A stretch of DNA of 64,000 bases from Pollenia angustigena (Eukaryota > Arthropoda > Insecta > Diptera > Polleniidae), in the NCBI GenBank assembly GCA_930367215.1, contig OV884060.1, positions 10,372,001 through 10,436,000 of the forward strand, written 5' to 3'. Both the position numbers and the translations under genes were made by a program. Position 1 is the stretch's first letter, and every line of letters begins with the position of its first letter. Below are positions 34,441 through 46,009 of the stretch, piece after piece. The notes beneath the pieces were generated by a model. The model worked only from the letters and a program-made list of their open reading frames with translations, did no database searches and was not told where the DNA came from.

Positions 34441-36454
34441 AATTTGGAGCGGAAGTTGGTCCCTCGCCAAATTGGTCCACTAAGACAAAAAAATCAATTT
34501 TCATTTATCAAATTCATTTATACTTATATCTGTGTATGTTTTCTTCATATTTGCATAAATAATTATGGTCGAATTTCGACCACTGGACAAACACTAATTA
34601 ACAATAATACGACTTATTAGCATTTTTGACAATTTTTTTTTATAAAACGTTTGTAAACAAGAACAAGGAAAGGTAAATTAGCCTTTGTATTTTAAAATTA
34701 TAAGCAGGATTTTGGATAAAAACTTATTTTATCTTACAACGTAGTGTCCTTTGATCTCCATACACTTTACTCAACGTTTTTTGATGCCTTCTAAACATAA
34801 GATTTGTCAGATTATTAAAAGAAAAAGAGGTATTTGCTTGTAGGAGAATTTCTTCGTTGGAATTTTAATCTCCACAGAGTGATATCTTTAGGTTTGGCAG
34901 CAGCAAATTTTGACTCAGGATTTAATTGGAAGAAAAGGATGGATGATGGATCTATTCGTAGCCTAATTCAAGGATAATTTTCTATTTCCTCCTCTTACCA
35001 CTAGGAAGTCTTTTATCAACGGCTGTTGAAGAAGAGCTAAGTGACGCAGGGTATTAAAATTTTAAAATAATTTAATCGTCAGATCCTTGTTGTCAAGAGC
35101 AGTGTTGCCTTTTTAGTTAAGAGGCGGGATATTCAAAAAGTCCTGGTCCATCCTCGAAGCTTATATTTTAAAAAGAAAAGCTGTTTTGAAATAGTTTAAT
35201 TACAAACAAATTATTGAAGTTGATTTTCCCTTTAAAGACTGTCCTTTAAATGTTCAAAATGTTATCTTAAAGCTTTCCTTAAATATTCAATGTTTTCAAC
35301 ATTTTATCCACTTTTTTCTATGTCTTAATGCACTCTCTTCTTAACCAAATGATCGCCTGTATTCTGAAGTGTGTAAAAAATAGTTGACTTCATTAACATT
35401 TTATTCATGAATTGTGTATTTTTTTTTTTTGTCATAATTTCAATAAATTAATGTTTTGTGTTGTCTAATGAGTCCACTTGTATTGAACGATTGTTTGCAA
35501 TGTCAGGCTGCTGGCTTTTGCCGTTTTTCTCTCTCTTCACTTCTCCTTTTCCCTGCACTTCGACACTAGAAGCTGCAAGTTTTTATTCAGATTTTTGTAC
35601 TTAATTTAACCATAATTTATTTATTTTTTTCTTCTCACTGTATAAAGTTTAGCAGGGTGTACGATAGAATAGAGGGGGAGCAAAAAAAAAAAAATTAAAT
35701 TTAACACAAATGGTTGGTGAAGTTATAATAACAAAGTACTTGTAAGAAGAGAATTAAAAAAAATATTGCAAAAAAGTAAATTGTAAATTATAATATACAT
35801 ACATTGATAATGATGAACTGCAATGATAAAAAGTTTATATAAAAACTTTAACACTGGGTTGAGACAAAAAGTAAGAAAATGTTAAAAACTGAAAAGAATA
35901 CGAAAATAGTTTAAAAATAGGAAAATCTTAAATTTTTTATTCAAACAAGAAAAGCAAACACAATTTGATAATGCTTTGGCGGATTAAGTCATAAAGGGAT
36001 TTGTTTATCTATACTCACACACAGAAAACAAATTGGTTGGGAAACGGTTGCAGTAATAAAATATTGATCAAGTAACATAATTTATTATTGCAACTATTAA
36101 AAATGTATAGTTCTAACTGATTTTTAATTCTCTTGAACGTTATTCTTACTGAAATATGATTCCTTCAATTCTTTTCTTAGTTATGACAACTAATTTAATT
36201 TAGTTCTAAAAATAAGTACAAATGGTTAGAATCACAACCGAATTAAGTATTGCCCTGTATACTGAATATTGGTCATTGCAATTAATAATTTGCTTTCATC
36301 AATAAATTTTGTAATATAAATGTTAATTCATTTATTGCAGCTAATTATTGATTGTTGGAATAGTTTCACTCCGAGTACAACAAATGAAAATATAATTATT
36401 AGGAATTCACAACCAAAAAATAGTTAAAAGCCCCAATTGCTTACTAAACATTTA
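34441..36454. other. A/T-rich stretch without a gene
   Basis: No gene or firm element is seen. A block around 36020-36420 has A/T-rich words on both strands that suggest an old MITE, but the ends cannot be fixed. Confidence 0.35.
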
Positions 36455-36672
36455 GTCCCGTTTTCACAACTTACCCATAGCTAAAAGTAGACTTTAACCG
36501 GCCTTATAAAAAGTGTTCCATTATTAAAACTTTACTTTAACCTAAAATGAGCGATAAAGTAAATTAAGGTTCATCCTATCTGGTAGGTAAAATTAAAGTT
36601 GTTATAATTAAACACTTTTTATATGGCCGATAAAATCCTACCTTTAGCTATCAGTAAGTTGTGAAAACGGGC
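36455..36672. mobile_element. Hairpin MITE with CCCGTTTTCACAACTTAC termini
   Basis: Nearly the whole 218 bp folds on itself. The left reads CCCGTTTTCACAACTTAC, TAGCTAAAAGTAG and GGCCTTATAAAAAGTGTT; the reverse complement of the right reads CCCGTTTTCACAACTTAC, TAGCTAAAGGTAG and GGCCATATAAAAAGTGTT. TTTA flanks both sides, a possible short target duplication. There is no coding content. Confidence 0.8.
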
Positions 36673-36929
36673 CTTTATAGATTAAAATAATTTTTAATTT
36701 TATATTTAAAAAAATATCTTTGCGGACAAAAACGGAAAATGTGCAAAAACTTAATAAATAGAGGTAAGTAATTAACGTATTCTTATAAGTATGTACATAT
36801 ACACGTACATATGTATGTATGTATTATTTTTTTATACCCTGCATATCAGGCGCGGATCCAGCTTGAGCTTTACGGGGGGGAAATTTTGTATGATACAAAA
36901 AGTAAAAAATTTGTTTTTTTTAAGTTTAT

Positions 36930-37070
36930 TAAAACCATGAAAATTCCTTTCTTCATAAAAATAATTTAATAAAAATTAAATTTCATGAACTTAAGCCTAA
37001 TTAAAAATATTAAAAATTTGGATTAAAAACCATAAATAGTTCAACAAAATAACCACAATACTAATTATTG
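36930..37070 (+). repeat. tRNA-related repeat, body and tail only
   Basis: It is nearly identical to 37500-37640: TTCCTTTCTTCATAAAAATA, CATGAACTTAAGCCTAATTA and TTCAACAAAATAACCACAAT. The tRNA-like head is absent. The repeated tail lies about 565 bp upstream of the full copy. The segment between them (37071-37270) shows nothing else I can name. Confidence 0.75.
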
Positions 37071-37269
37071 TTATAGCTAAGGCACGAGCTCTATGTGTAC
37101 ATTTGTCCTTCAAGTTGTGCTGAAAAAGGTCAACAGAAAAGAGAAAGACAAAGTGAAAAAACAAAAAATGTACTTGGACTTCAAGAAAAATTCTTGACGA
37201 AAGTACGAAAAAACAGAAGTAAAGGAAAAAACATGTAAAATCAATTAAAATGGATAATCATTCAGGAAA

Positions 37270-37640
37270 GCAAATTTCGATCTACCAAATGTTAAAATAC
37301 AATTTGGTTTAAGGATTGATGTTTGACTAGTGACGTCAGCAGTCGTCGATGGCTGCGAGTGTAAGACGGCAAATCCATCTGAGGAGATCGAGTGGTTGCG
37401 ATCGAAACATGTCATGGTAACCTGCCGGCCAGGGTTCGAGCCCGAGCCACGTCAAGAATGAAAGATTATCAATAACAATTTTAATTAATTTTCATGTTGT
37501 AAAATTCCTTTCTTCATAAAAATAATTTAATAAAAATTAAATTTCATGAACTTAAGCCTAATTAAAAATATTAAAAATTTGGATTAAAAACCATAAATAG
37601 TTCAACAAAATAACCACAATACTAATTATTGTTTATTAAA
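37270..37640 (+). repeat. Full copy of the tRNA-related repeat
   Basis: The order is the lead-in GGATTGATGTTTGACTAG, TGACGTCAGCAGTCGTCGAT, then the tRNA-like head with A-box-like GATCGAGTGGTTGCGATCG (about 37388) and B-box-like GGTTCGAGCCC (about 37433), then body and tail. By eye it differs from the 10.5-10.8 kb copy at only a few positions, so both are probably young. About 370 bp long. Confidence 0.8.
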
Positions 37641-37706
37641 AACAATATGTGTATATTATATTAAAAAAAAACTCAACAAAAAGGTTAAATAAAATATAAG
37701 ATCAGT

Positions 37707-39314
37707 TCAATATACTTTACTATTTTTAAATAAGCAATTTTTGATTTTCTTGTGAGGCAAATTTAAACAGTACAGTCTATCTTCTGTCATTGTTGATCTG
37801 AGCCATGTTTTTATTCGACGAAGAGTAGGAAATGACCTCCCGCTCGTAGCATTACTGACGAGCATTGAAACGAACATTTGAAATATTTTTCTTAGATTTG
37901 GGTAGATATCTTCATCACAGTTTATTAAAGCATCTTCAACGTTATCTTTTATCAAATATAATCAGCTCATCAGCTAGTTGTGGTTTTAACAGTTTTATAT
38001 ATGTATATGACTTGATTACACTTTGAGGTAGAAGTTTAGGTATGTTCACTATTGAGAAAGGTGTTTTGAGATCTTCTAAAATAAATTCAATAAGAGGAAT
38101 GTAACAACTCGGTAGTAATCTTCAACATTTGGGATGTGATTATTTCGTTCAAATCTTGTCTTTTCGATTGGAACCTCGATTTGAACGCAAATAACTTAAA
38201 CTTTTTCAAAAATCGCTTTGAAATATTCTTTTGTTTTATTTCTGTTCCCTTCAAGGCTCATGATTAAAGTTTTGATAAGGCTTGATCCTTTTTGAAGATC
38301 TATATCTTGCTTTTGTAAAATGATACTAAGTGGCTGTGTTACATCAAGTATCACACTTAAGAAGTATATTCCGCAAATAAATTTAAAAGTACTAAGTGAG
38401 TCCCTTAATTTAATATAAAGATAGCGATACTACCTTTCCACTCAGATATTTTTCCAAAGCTTCTGCTATATAATGTACACTTGTTGCAAAGTGTAAAATT
38501 GAGTCGTGATCGCATAATGTAGACAGTTTGGCTCCCAAATACTTTGCTGAAACTGTGTTTCGCTTGGGATGATTATATTTAAAAAATTTTGTCGTTTTTT
38601 TAACAAATGATACAAATTTTTGTTTTAATGGCAATTTATTGCTTTTAGAAATTGAGTTTCTGGATATGGTTTCCAGAGTATTTGAACAGCTCCATTTTCT
38701 GCTGACATCAGAGGATACCCATCTGTTCCATCTCCTACACAACTTTTTAGGTCAAGACCAAAATTTGTCAAAGCTTTAAACACTATTGATGGGTGGCATG
38801 CCATAACGTCCAGTGTCATAGTGTCCATGGACAAGTGCCATAGAGGATTTTCTCCTTTATGGTATAACAAGTACCGGTTTCGCTAAGTTAAGCTTCTAAA
38901 ATATGCCTTGTTTCCGAACGAAGGCCGACTACGCAGAGAAGCTTTACTTAGCGAAGCCGGTTTTTGTTATACTATAAAGGAGAAAATCCTTGCGCCCGGC
39001 CGAAGGCCGTCTATGCAGTGAAGCTTTAGTTAGCGAAGCCGGTTTTTGTTATACCATAGAGGAGAAAATTCTTTATGGTACTTGTCCATGGACACTATGA
39101 CACTGCCACCTATTGATGATAGTGCCTTCGCATCAATTGACACATCAACGTCATCAATATCATTTGAAGCCTCTTCAAATGCGATTACAATCAAGCCAAT
39201 AAATTCTTCCCTATAAACTTTTTGTTGCATGTTGAAATATCTTAAAGATAAGGAAATCTGGCTTTTCCCTGACAAATTCGTGCTTTCGTCAAAAATTATC
39301 GAATTCAACCGCAC
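37707..39314 (-). pseudogene. hAT-family transposase, broken
   Basis: Read on the minus strand: 39314-39106 has IIFDESTNLSGKSQISLSLR, a transposase core start like that of ZMYM1-type hAT proteins; 38810-38410 continues with VFKALTNFGLDLKSCVGDG and later HFATSVHYIAEALEK; 37955-37707 has VSNATSGRSFPTLRRIKTWL, the C-terminal hAT dimerisation region. The coding path is interrupted by the foldback at 38811-39105 and by stops and frame changes between 38400 and 37956. The N-terminal zinc-finger part is missing. An active enzyme would cut and paste DNA with CAGTG-type ends; this one cannot. Family assignment is firm from the C-terminal motif; the subfamily is a guess. Confidence 0.8.
38811..39105. 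mobile_element. Foldback insertion containing 82-bp units
   Basis: The arms 38811-38897 and 39020-39105 are inverted copies over about 87 bp, starting CAGTGTCATAGTGTCCATGG at each end. The inner part of each arm is the 82-bp unit (TTATACCATAGAGGAGAAAA; AGCTTTAGTTAGCGAAGCCG), and one further unit lies between. It interrupts the hAT transposase. CAGTG ends suggest hAT-type mobility, but the 8-bp flanks (ATAACGTC and CCACCTAT) do not match, so an inverted duplication is also possible. Confidence 0.7.
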
Positions 39315-39554
39315 GCATTATCAAGTCAAACGTTTAGTCTTCGAATATATATGTCACCTGCTGGGATTGAATGTAGAATAGTAAGTATTTGAATACGGTA
39401 AACTAGATTTTTCATTTGAAATATCTATTAGGATTATTGAAAATTTCGTTAGAACTTCCTTTAAAAAAAAAAAACCTTGCTGGGATTTCCAAAAATTTTG
39501 TACATTAAAAAAAAATTATTGTTGGGAATTCTTGTATTATCGAAATTAACATAT

Positions 39555-39900
39555 GCTGCATATTGTATTGGACTATTTGATCCATTTTGATCCTGAGCTA
39601 GTCCAATGTAAAGCAAGTATGGACCATGTACTTGTTAAAAAGAGTTTGCAGTGAACGACATGTCTTCGTTTTTTAACGAAATGTTGTCGTTTTGAAACGA
39701 TTTCAAAGCTAGTCCTCTGGAGTATACCATGGAGTAGTTTTAAGACTACTCCTTTGTAATGCAAGCTGGGTTATATGGTCCAGACCTAGGACATCGTAAT
39801 GATAAATTTGCCATGTTTTTTCTATTAACTGGGGTTACCTTTGGACTAGTCCTTGCTACATTTGACATGTGTGTATGGACTAGTCGGGTAAAATACAAAC
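39555..39900 (+). mobile_element. GGACTAGTCC MITE, copy A
   Basis: It is collinear with the reverse complement of 50095-50462. Shared landmarks are AACGACATGTCTTCGTT, GGAGTAGTTTTAA, ACTCCTTTGTAAT, CTAGGACATCGTAATG, and GGACTAGTCC near the right end. The outer ends have decayed. Confidence 0.8.
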
Positions 39901-39927
39901 ATGCATACATATATACATAAGTATGTA

Positions 39928-41193
39928 CCCAGCTAGCATTTTTAATCGAAAGAATCTACTGAAAATCTCTTGAGGAGCGTTTTTGATCGTCGACGAGCGC
40001 AAGTTTTAATCATAGAAGATTCCTCGCAAGGGAAAATTTGTTACACAAGCTGATTCCTCTGTGAGTTACTTCTACAACACAGCGAAATACGCTTTTATTA
40101 ATCGTAGACGGATTCGTTTGAGATTTGTGTAAAGATTATCTAATGAGTCTTTTAGAAAGCACATCAAGAATATTATGAGACTCATGTAGGAATGCTCTTA
40201 CCACTCGTGGAATGCTTAGAATAACTGAGCCACCTCAACAAGAGCATCAAGATTTTTTCTTAATGAAGAAACTTTTGACTTTCATACAATTTATACGAAA
40301 GAAACCTTTAGATTAGGAATTAAACACCATCCCAGGAAAAACTTTTTGATTTTTAGTAATAGGTGGTACTTATTTCATACATTACCTGGTAAGTAGTTGT
40401 CATTACAATTGTCATTATTCTGAAAACTTCAATAAGTACTTACTAGGAATGACCTCAGCAACTACTTATTACTTCTGTTATTTTCACTACTTAATATTTG
40501 CTTACTGGTAACGTACTCAATAACTACTTATTAGGTCTATTAACTAGTGATTTTTTTGCTTCTGGTAAGTTTATTGTAAGTACTTACAATTCAACTTACT
40601 AGTAGTTAAATAATAACTAGGTATTTTTTGACTTCTAGTAAGTGTATTTTGTAAGTACTGAATTCTTTGGACACATCGAACAAAAATATGTAGTTATTCA
40701 GCCGAAAAATAAGTAGTGTTTATTTTCTCCAACATTATTTGCTTACTTACCTGGTAAGTCAAGTTTTTGCTGGGATCCTGTTGGAAAATCTTATTTGGCA
40801 GATTCTTACGTCGGGTTTTTTTTTAATAAAATTGTATTGACAATAAATAAATTTTCATGTTTTAAAAGCGCTCATTTTTAGGTAGCTCAGTAATTGTTGT
40901 TGTGACTTATAAGGAGAGTCGCAAAAGGTTCATTTAAGATTAAAAGAAAAGCGTGTCAAAAATGTATAAAAAACTAATAAATAAACAATTTTAATGTTTT
41001 TATTATTGTTACTCGTCAGATAATCATTAAAAGATTCTTTTAGGAATTAAGTCTTAAACACAATCGTACAATACTGTATGAACATATTGTTTATATTTTG
41101 CTCCGCGTGTAAATTGGTCAAACAAATATGAAGATTCTTTTAGGAGTTGAATTTTAAACACTATCGTCTAACAAACATCCTATGCTAGCTGGG
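39928..41193. mobile_element. Element with CCCAGCTAGCA termini
   Basis: CCCAGCTAGCA (39928) and TGCTAGCTGGG (to 41193) form a perfect 11-bp inverted repeat with TA on both outer sides. Within it sits a second MITE at 40331-40774. A 49-bp segment with TATATTTTGCTCCGCGTG at 41082-41131 recurs just outside the right end at 41222-41268, which complicates the right boundary. No coding content. Confidence 0.6.
40331..40774. mobile_element. Nested MITE with CCCAG(G/C)AAAAACTT termini
   Basis: The left end is CCCAGGAAAAACTT and the right, in reverse complement, CCCAGCAAAAACTT. AT flanks both sides. The interior is built from many TAAGTACTTA, ACTGGTAAGTA and ACTAGTAAGT words on both strands, giving it a strong ability to fold. 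444 bp, no gene. Confidence 0.7.
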
Positions 41194-41600
41194 TAATATC
41201 TTAGACAAACATACATATGTACGCATTGTTTATATTTTGCTCCGCGTGTACATTGGTCAAACAAATATGTTATACATACATCATATGAAAATCGGTAAAT
41301 TTTTTTGTGATTTTCATAATAATTTACAACTTTAATCACTGTTCGTATTGTGAAACCACAAGTTAATTGTTCTATTTTATTTCAGACAGTGGAACAAGAC
41401 GACATTGATAAATGAAATTGCAGCCAAAGATTATTTTTGTTGGTACATTAAGTGATCATCTGTACTACCATTATATTTTCGACACAACTTAAAATAAGTC
41501 ACTTTTATGAATTGCAACTTTATTCCAATTGAATCATAAAGAAAGACATAACCGTGTTTTAATAACAGTGTTTAAAACAACAACAACAACAATGATAATT
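41194..41600. other. A/T-rich stretch without a gene
   Basis: Apart from the duplicated segment at 41222-41268 I see nothing definable. Confidence 0.4.
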
Positions 41601-41858
41601 GAGGCCGTCCGCTCAAAAGTGGTGTAAGCCACATTACATTTATTTCATATTTGTATGGCTTATGGCTACTTTTGTATTATAAGTAGAGCAAAAATAAAAA
41701 AAATGCAACACAAGCTTTTGCAACGCTTTTTGTTAGTGATTGGAAAAACAAGAAATAAACTATTTTCTTATTTTATTTTCGCAGTTTTAATCAATTTGGC
41801 GTAGATAAGTCAGGGTATGAATTATTGAGGCTTACACCATTTTTGCGCTGACGGCCTC
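41601..41858. mobile_element. MITE with GAGGCCGTC termini
   Basis: The left end GAGGCCGTCCGCTCAAAAGT with GGTGTAAGCC matches the reverse complement of the right end GAGGCCGTCAGCGCAAAAAT with GGTGTAAGCC, about 27 of 30. It is 258 bp with no gene. The target duplication is unclear. Confidence 0.75.
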
Positions 41859-43399
41859 ATTTTTTATAGATAAACAAGTGTTTTGTGCATAGTTTAAGCA
41901 TATAAACCCGAAAAATTTTAATTTTGACTTGAGTCACTCTTGAAATAGGTGTGCGGGTATGTAGCAGGTATGCCTTCCTGGGAGGGCAAGCAAGCATGAG
42001 TACTGGATCTAAAAAAAGGTCTTGGAAGATCTTACAGAAGGCTTTATAAATGAAGGCCTCCAAAAGTTTGCTGCTGGGCAGTTGGCAAAAAACCTCGGTT
42101 TATTATTGTGTTAGTAAGAAATGTGTTTATTTTGTTGATGTTACTTCACACGGACGAAATTTTGCGAAATTGTTTTCTTTTTCTTTTGCCACTGTGTTTA
42201 TTCTAGTCCCCATGTAAACTTCTACTAATAGAACAACCTTCAAATTTTTTAGTTCTTTGAAAATAATTTTTTTCAATTATAATATACCAAGTAAAAACTT
42301 CGATTACAAAATAATGTGTTGAGTAATCAGAAAAACATTTAAGCATAACTTACAATTTTACTGAAAGAACCAATGAATTTTACAAGGGATGTCCCAAAAT
42401 GAATGTCCCAAAATGAAGTTGTTGTAGAAGTAGTTATAGAAGAAAGCTACTAAATAAATGAGTGAAAAAAGCTGTTCATTTTTAAAAACTAGGAGAAGTT
42501 TTTACTGGGTATTTATGAAAGAAAAGGCCCGATTCTTTTTAGAGTCTACTGTTGTCATGTAATTTAATACAAACGTTTTTTTAATATTTAGTTTTTCTGC
42601 TGCTGCTATTGTTGTTTCCATCACTGCATCTCATTAATTTGTAATATTGTTGTTTTTGTATTTTTCTGTATAATTTTCCATTTTTTTTTTACTTTTTGTC
42701 ATTTATAATATGACTATTTAATTTATGATAATTACAGTTTTATATGCTTTATTAACATAAAGAACCAAAACACTATTAATTTCAAACTATTTAAAAATTC
42801 CTCGATAAAAATGAAAATGTTTTGGCTTTTTATTAAATTCTCTTTAAAATCTCTAACCTTTAATCTTTTAAATGTTATTGTAAATTAACCTATATACAAG
42901 TAAATGGTGCTATATTATATAAATATAGGCAAGCATGTATGTGTGTGTGTTTTTGTGTGTGTGTGTGTGTGTTATTATTTATGTATCATAGAACTGTGTT
43001 TTTGAAAGCGCGTGCATGAATTAGTGCAGTTGTTATGTGTGTGTGTTTTTGTGTATTTTGTGAATTTTCTTTATGTCAGACTGTCAGCGCAGTTTGCCTA
43101 AAGGGTTTATATCGAAGCATGTGTTAGTGTGAATATGTTGGAATGTATGCTTTTGATTTAAGCCTCATTAACAGCCTAAAATATTACAAGGTTATTTTCA
43201 AACATCCTCACATCAGTTTCTTATTTAAAACACATTAAAAACTATTATAATTGGCTGGGGAAAAGAGAAATTTTCTTTAAAAGAATTGCAAGTTTAGTTA
43301 AGAGAAAATTTTCCGAAATCAAAAGTGGAAAATTTAATGGTACAGGGGATATAAATAAGTTTCTGGCATGAAAAAACCCATCTGAAAATTCGTTTAATA
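41859..43399. other. A/T-rich stretch with TG microsatellites
   Basis: No gene is recognised. TGTGTGTGTGTG runs lie near 42940-42970 and 43036-43050. GATGTCCCAAAATGAATGTCCCAAAATGAA near 42388 is a short direct duplication. Confidence 0.4.
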
Positions 43400-43935
43400 A
43401 AAAAGGTTTTGATATTTTTATTAAGCTAAAGTTCATTAAATTTAATTTTTATTTTACAACATTGACAAAAAACAATTTTGCACCAGTAAAAGCAATAATC
43501 AAACATAAATTCAGTTTTAATTAAAAATTTAATCAAGTGAATTAAAGAGTTAATCAAGTGAATTAAACTTTTAGTCAAGTGTATTAAACGTTTAATTGGC
43601 AAAATTAATTTGCACCAGTAAGCAAATTAATACTATCAATTAAACGTTTAATTCAAATGATTAAACGTTTAATTCAATTGATTAAATTTTTAAGTAAAAC
43701 TGATTTTATTTTTGATTAGTGCTTTTACTGGTGCAAAATTTTTTTCTGTGTTGGAATTAAATAAAATTTATTGATAATTTTTCATTATTGACTGAGCTGG
43801 GAACCGAACCCAGGTTTTCAAATAATTTAATAAAAATTAAATTTGATGAACTTTAGCCTAATTAAAATATCATAATTTTGATTAAAACCCATAAACAGTT
43901 CAACAAAATAACCGCTATAGCAAAAAAAGGTTTTA
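43400..43935. repeat. Head-to-head tRNA-related repeat interrupted by a MITE
   Basis: 43400-43462 and 43752-43815 are the tail/body and head of a minus-strand copy, with the B-box complement GGGAACCGAACCCAGG near 43798. 43820-43935 is a plus-strand tail (GATGAACTTTAGCCTAATTA, ACCCATAAACAGTTCAACAA). As at 10.3 kb, two copies face each other. The minus copy is split by the MITE at 43463-43751. Confidence 0.7.
43463..43751. mobile_element. MITE with TTTTGCACCAGTAAAAGC sub-termini
   Basis: CAATTTTGCACCAGTAAAAGC on the left faces GCTTTTACTGGTGCAAAATT on the right. The centre repeats the palindromic AATTAAACGTTTAATT several times. The end of the window (63945-64000) begins another member of this family. 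About 290 bp, no gene. Confidence 0.7.
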
Positions 43936-44049
43936 AAAGTTCAAACAAACATTTGTTTGTCCATATCAAGTTCGTTGTTAAATTAAAAAAATTGCTCTTA
44001 TACACATTTGCTGACTATTTCTCTCGCACAACTACTGCAAAACCAAAAA

Positions 44050-45080
44050 AAAAATTCTCAAAAATCTAGATTTTTTGCAAAAAATTTGTCTTATACCAAA
44101 AATTAGTCTTATACAAAAATAATTCGTCTACAATTTTTTATACGAACTTATGTTTTCTATAGAACATCGGTTATTTTTTTTTAAATTTGTCTTACATAAA
44201 AATTTTCAATAAAAAAAATGTCTTATACAAGAAAAATGTCTTATACAACTAAATTTTTATACAAAGTTTTTCTGAAAAAAATTTTTTTCTTACATAAAAG
44301 TTTGGTACAGAAAATTTGTTTACATATAAATTTTGTCTTATAAAAAAAGAAATGTCTTTTACAAAAAGAAAAATTTTGTCTTATAGAAAATTAAAAAAAA
44401 AAAAATGTTCTAACACAAAAATTAGAAATTATGTTTTACAAAAGTTTTTTATAAAACATTGATCTTATACAAAATGTGTCTTATATAAAAATTTTCAATA
44501 ACAAAAAAGTCTTATACAAGATAAATGTCTTATACAAGAAAGCTTTATACAAAAATTTTCTGAAAAAATTTTTTTCTTACAAGTTTAGCATAGAAAATTT
44601 ATTTACATACAAATTTCCATAGAAAATTTGTCTTATATAAAAGGATATGTCTTATACAAAAAAGTCTTTTACAAAACTTGACTTATAGAACAATTTAAAT
44701 AAAGAAAATTTGTCTTAGTTACAGAAAATTTTTTTTACAAACAAATTTCTATAGAAAAATTTGTCTTATACAATAAAAAATGTGTCTTATACAAGAAAGT
44801 CTTAAAAATTGTCTTAAACAAAAACTTGTTATAGAAAATTTATCAGCATACATACTTACAAATATTTCCTCAAACATTAAAAACATGTAGAATTTTCTAT
44901 AGAAAAATTGTCCTTTACAAATTTTTAATAGAAATTTGGTTTTCTGCATAAATTTTTTGCAAATTTTTTCTTAAAGAAAATTTGTCTTTTGCAACAGTTT
45001 TGTATAGATTAATTTTCCTATGCAAAAGTATTTCAAAGAAAATTTGTCTTAAAGAGAACTTTTGTTTAGAAAACTTGACC
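44050..45080. repeat. Minisatellite of GTCTTATACAAAAATTT units
   Basis: About 1 kb of degenerate units 25-40 bp long with GTCTTATACAAAA, TTTTCTATAGAAAATTTGTC and TTACATACAAATTT words. It shares the TATAGAAAATTT core with the arrays at 17.4 and 19.9-22 kb but has its own variable word. Confidence 0.8.
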
Positions 45081-45139
45081 TTTAAAGGGTCTTTCATTAA
45101 GCGCTTCCTATGTTAACATTTAAATAAAATTGTGTGAGA

Positions 45140-45740
45140 TATCATCGAAATTTTCTTTTAGTTTGAAAGACCTATTGGTGGCATAATGTGCGGAAAATAA
45201 CTTCATTCAAATGTCGACCACGGCTCCTGTGAGTGCAGCGCATCCGAAATGTACAAATCTCTTTGATTCTGGCGCATAAATCAGGCTGAATTTTATCGAT
45301 GGTATGGTTTGTGTTTGCTTTGAGGAAGGCTGTGGTTTGTGGCTTATTCTCATAGACCTACGACTTTAGAAAGCCCCTCAAGAAAAAGTCTAACGGGGAT
45401 AAATCACACGATCGCGGTGGCTAGTTCACATCACCTCCACTTGAGATGATCATGTCCTCAAATCACTCGTGCATAATATCAAATGTGGCACGTAAATCCT
45501 TCCTGTTGAAAATTCATGTCATTGATATCCAGATTATCTAATTCAGGCCAAAATAAGTTGGTTATCTTCTTGCTATAGTGCTTGCCGTTGGCAATTATGG
45601 CCTGGCCAACGTCGTTTTCATAGAAATAGAAACAGATGACGCCGTCAGACCAAAATCCACACCAAACAGTGACTTTTTCTTGTGGGGTTTTCTGCGATTT
45701 TCGCCATGGCGGACATTTGTGCAACGTTATATTCCACACA
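45140..45740 (-). pseudogene. Mariner transposase, C-terminal half, broken
   Basis: The frame 45739-45479 has KVTVWCGFWSDGVI, GKHYSKKITNLFWPELDNL and NFQQEGFTCH. Continuing in other frames come ISSGGDVN, PPRSCDLSPLDFF, and later RSRGRHLNEVIF near the end. In mariner transposases the second catalytic Asp lies in QQDGATCH; here it is Glu (45500-45502). The third catalytic Asp is in RSCDLSP (45403-45405). Stops and frameshifts follow position 45481. A working enzyme would cut at terminal repeats and insert at TA; this copy is dead. Confidence 0.85.
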
Positions 45741-45821
45741 TAAAGACATCTATAGGTCTTAAAACGAATAAAAATGTCGATAATATTTTACACACATACT
45801 TTGTTTTATTTAAACTTTAAA

Positions 45822-46009
45822 CCATATAACCAAGCCCCGAACGCACGCACACAAAGATATTATGTACTTGTGTGCGGTCGCAGAGATTGATGATAGTCTG
45901 ATGTTTTGAAACGAAAAAAAGTTGTTGTATACATGTGAATTGCCGACCGTGTCTGTGTGAAAAATACGATTATTGACTGACTCGCGAGCCTATGGAGTGG
46001 CTATCACTG
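45822..46009. mobile_element. Second copy of the hAT MITE
   Basis: Reverse complement of the outer parts of 30530-31175: CAGTGATAGCCACTCCATAG at 46009 inward, TCGGCAATTCACATGTATAC, and the AACCAAGCCCCGAACGCACG side at 45822. The left terminus has lost bases (CCATATAACC in place of CAGTGATAACC). The flanks ACTTTAAA and ATTTAAAG are only similar. It lacks the MITE found inside the first copy. Confidence 0.8.

Noticed and set aside
36020..36420. Possible MITE starting near CACAGAAAACAAATTGG
   Set aside because: I could not find a matching opposite end.
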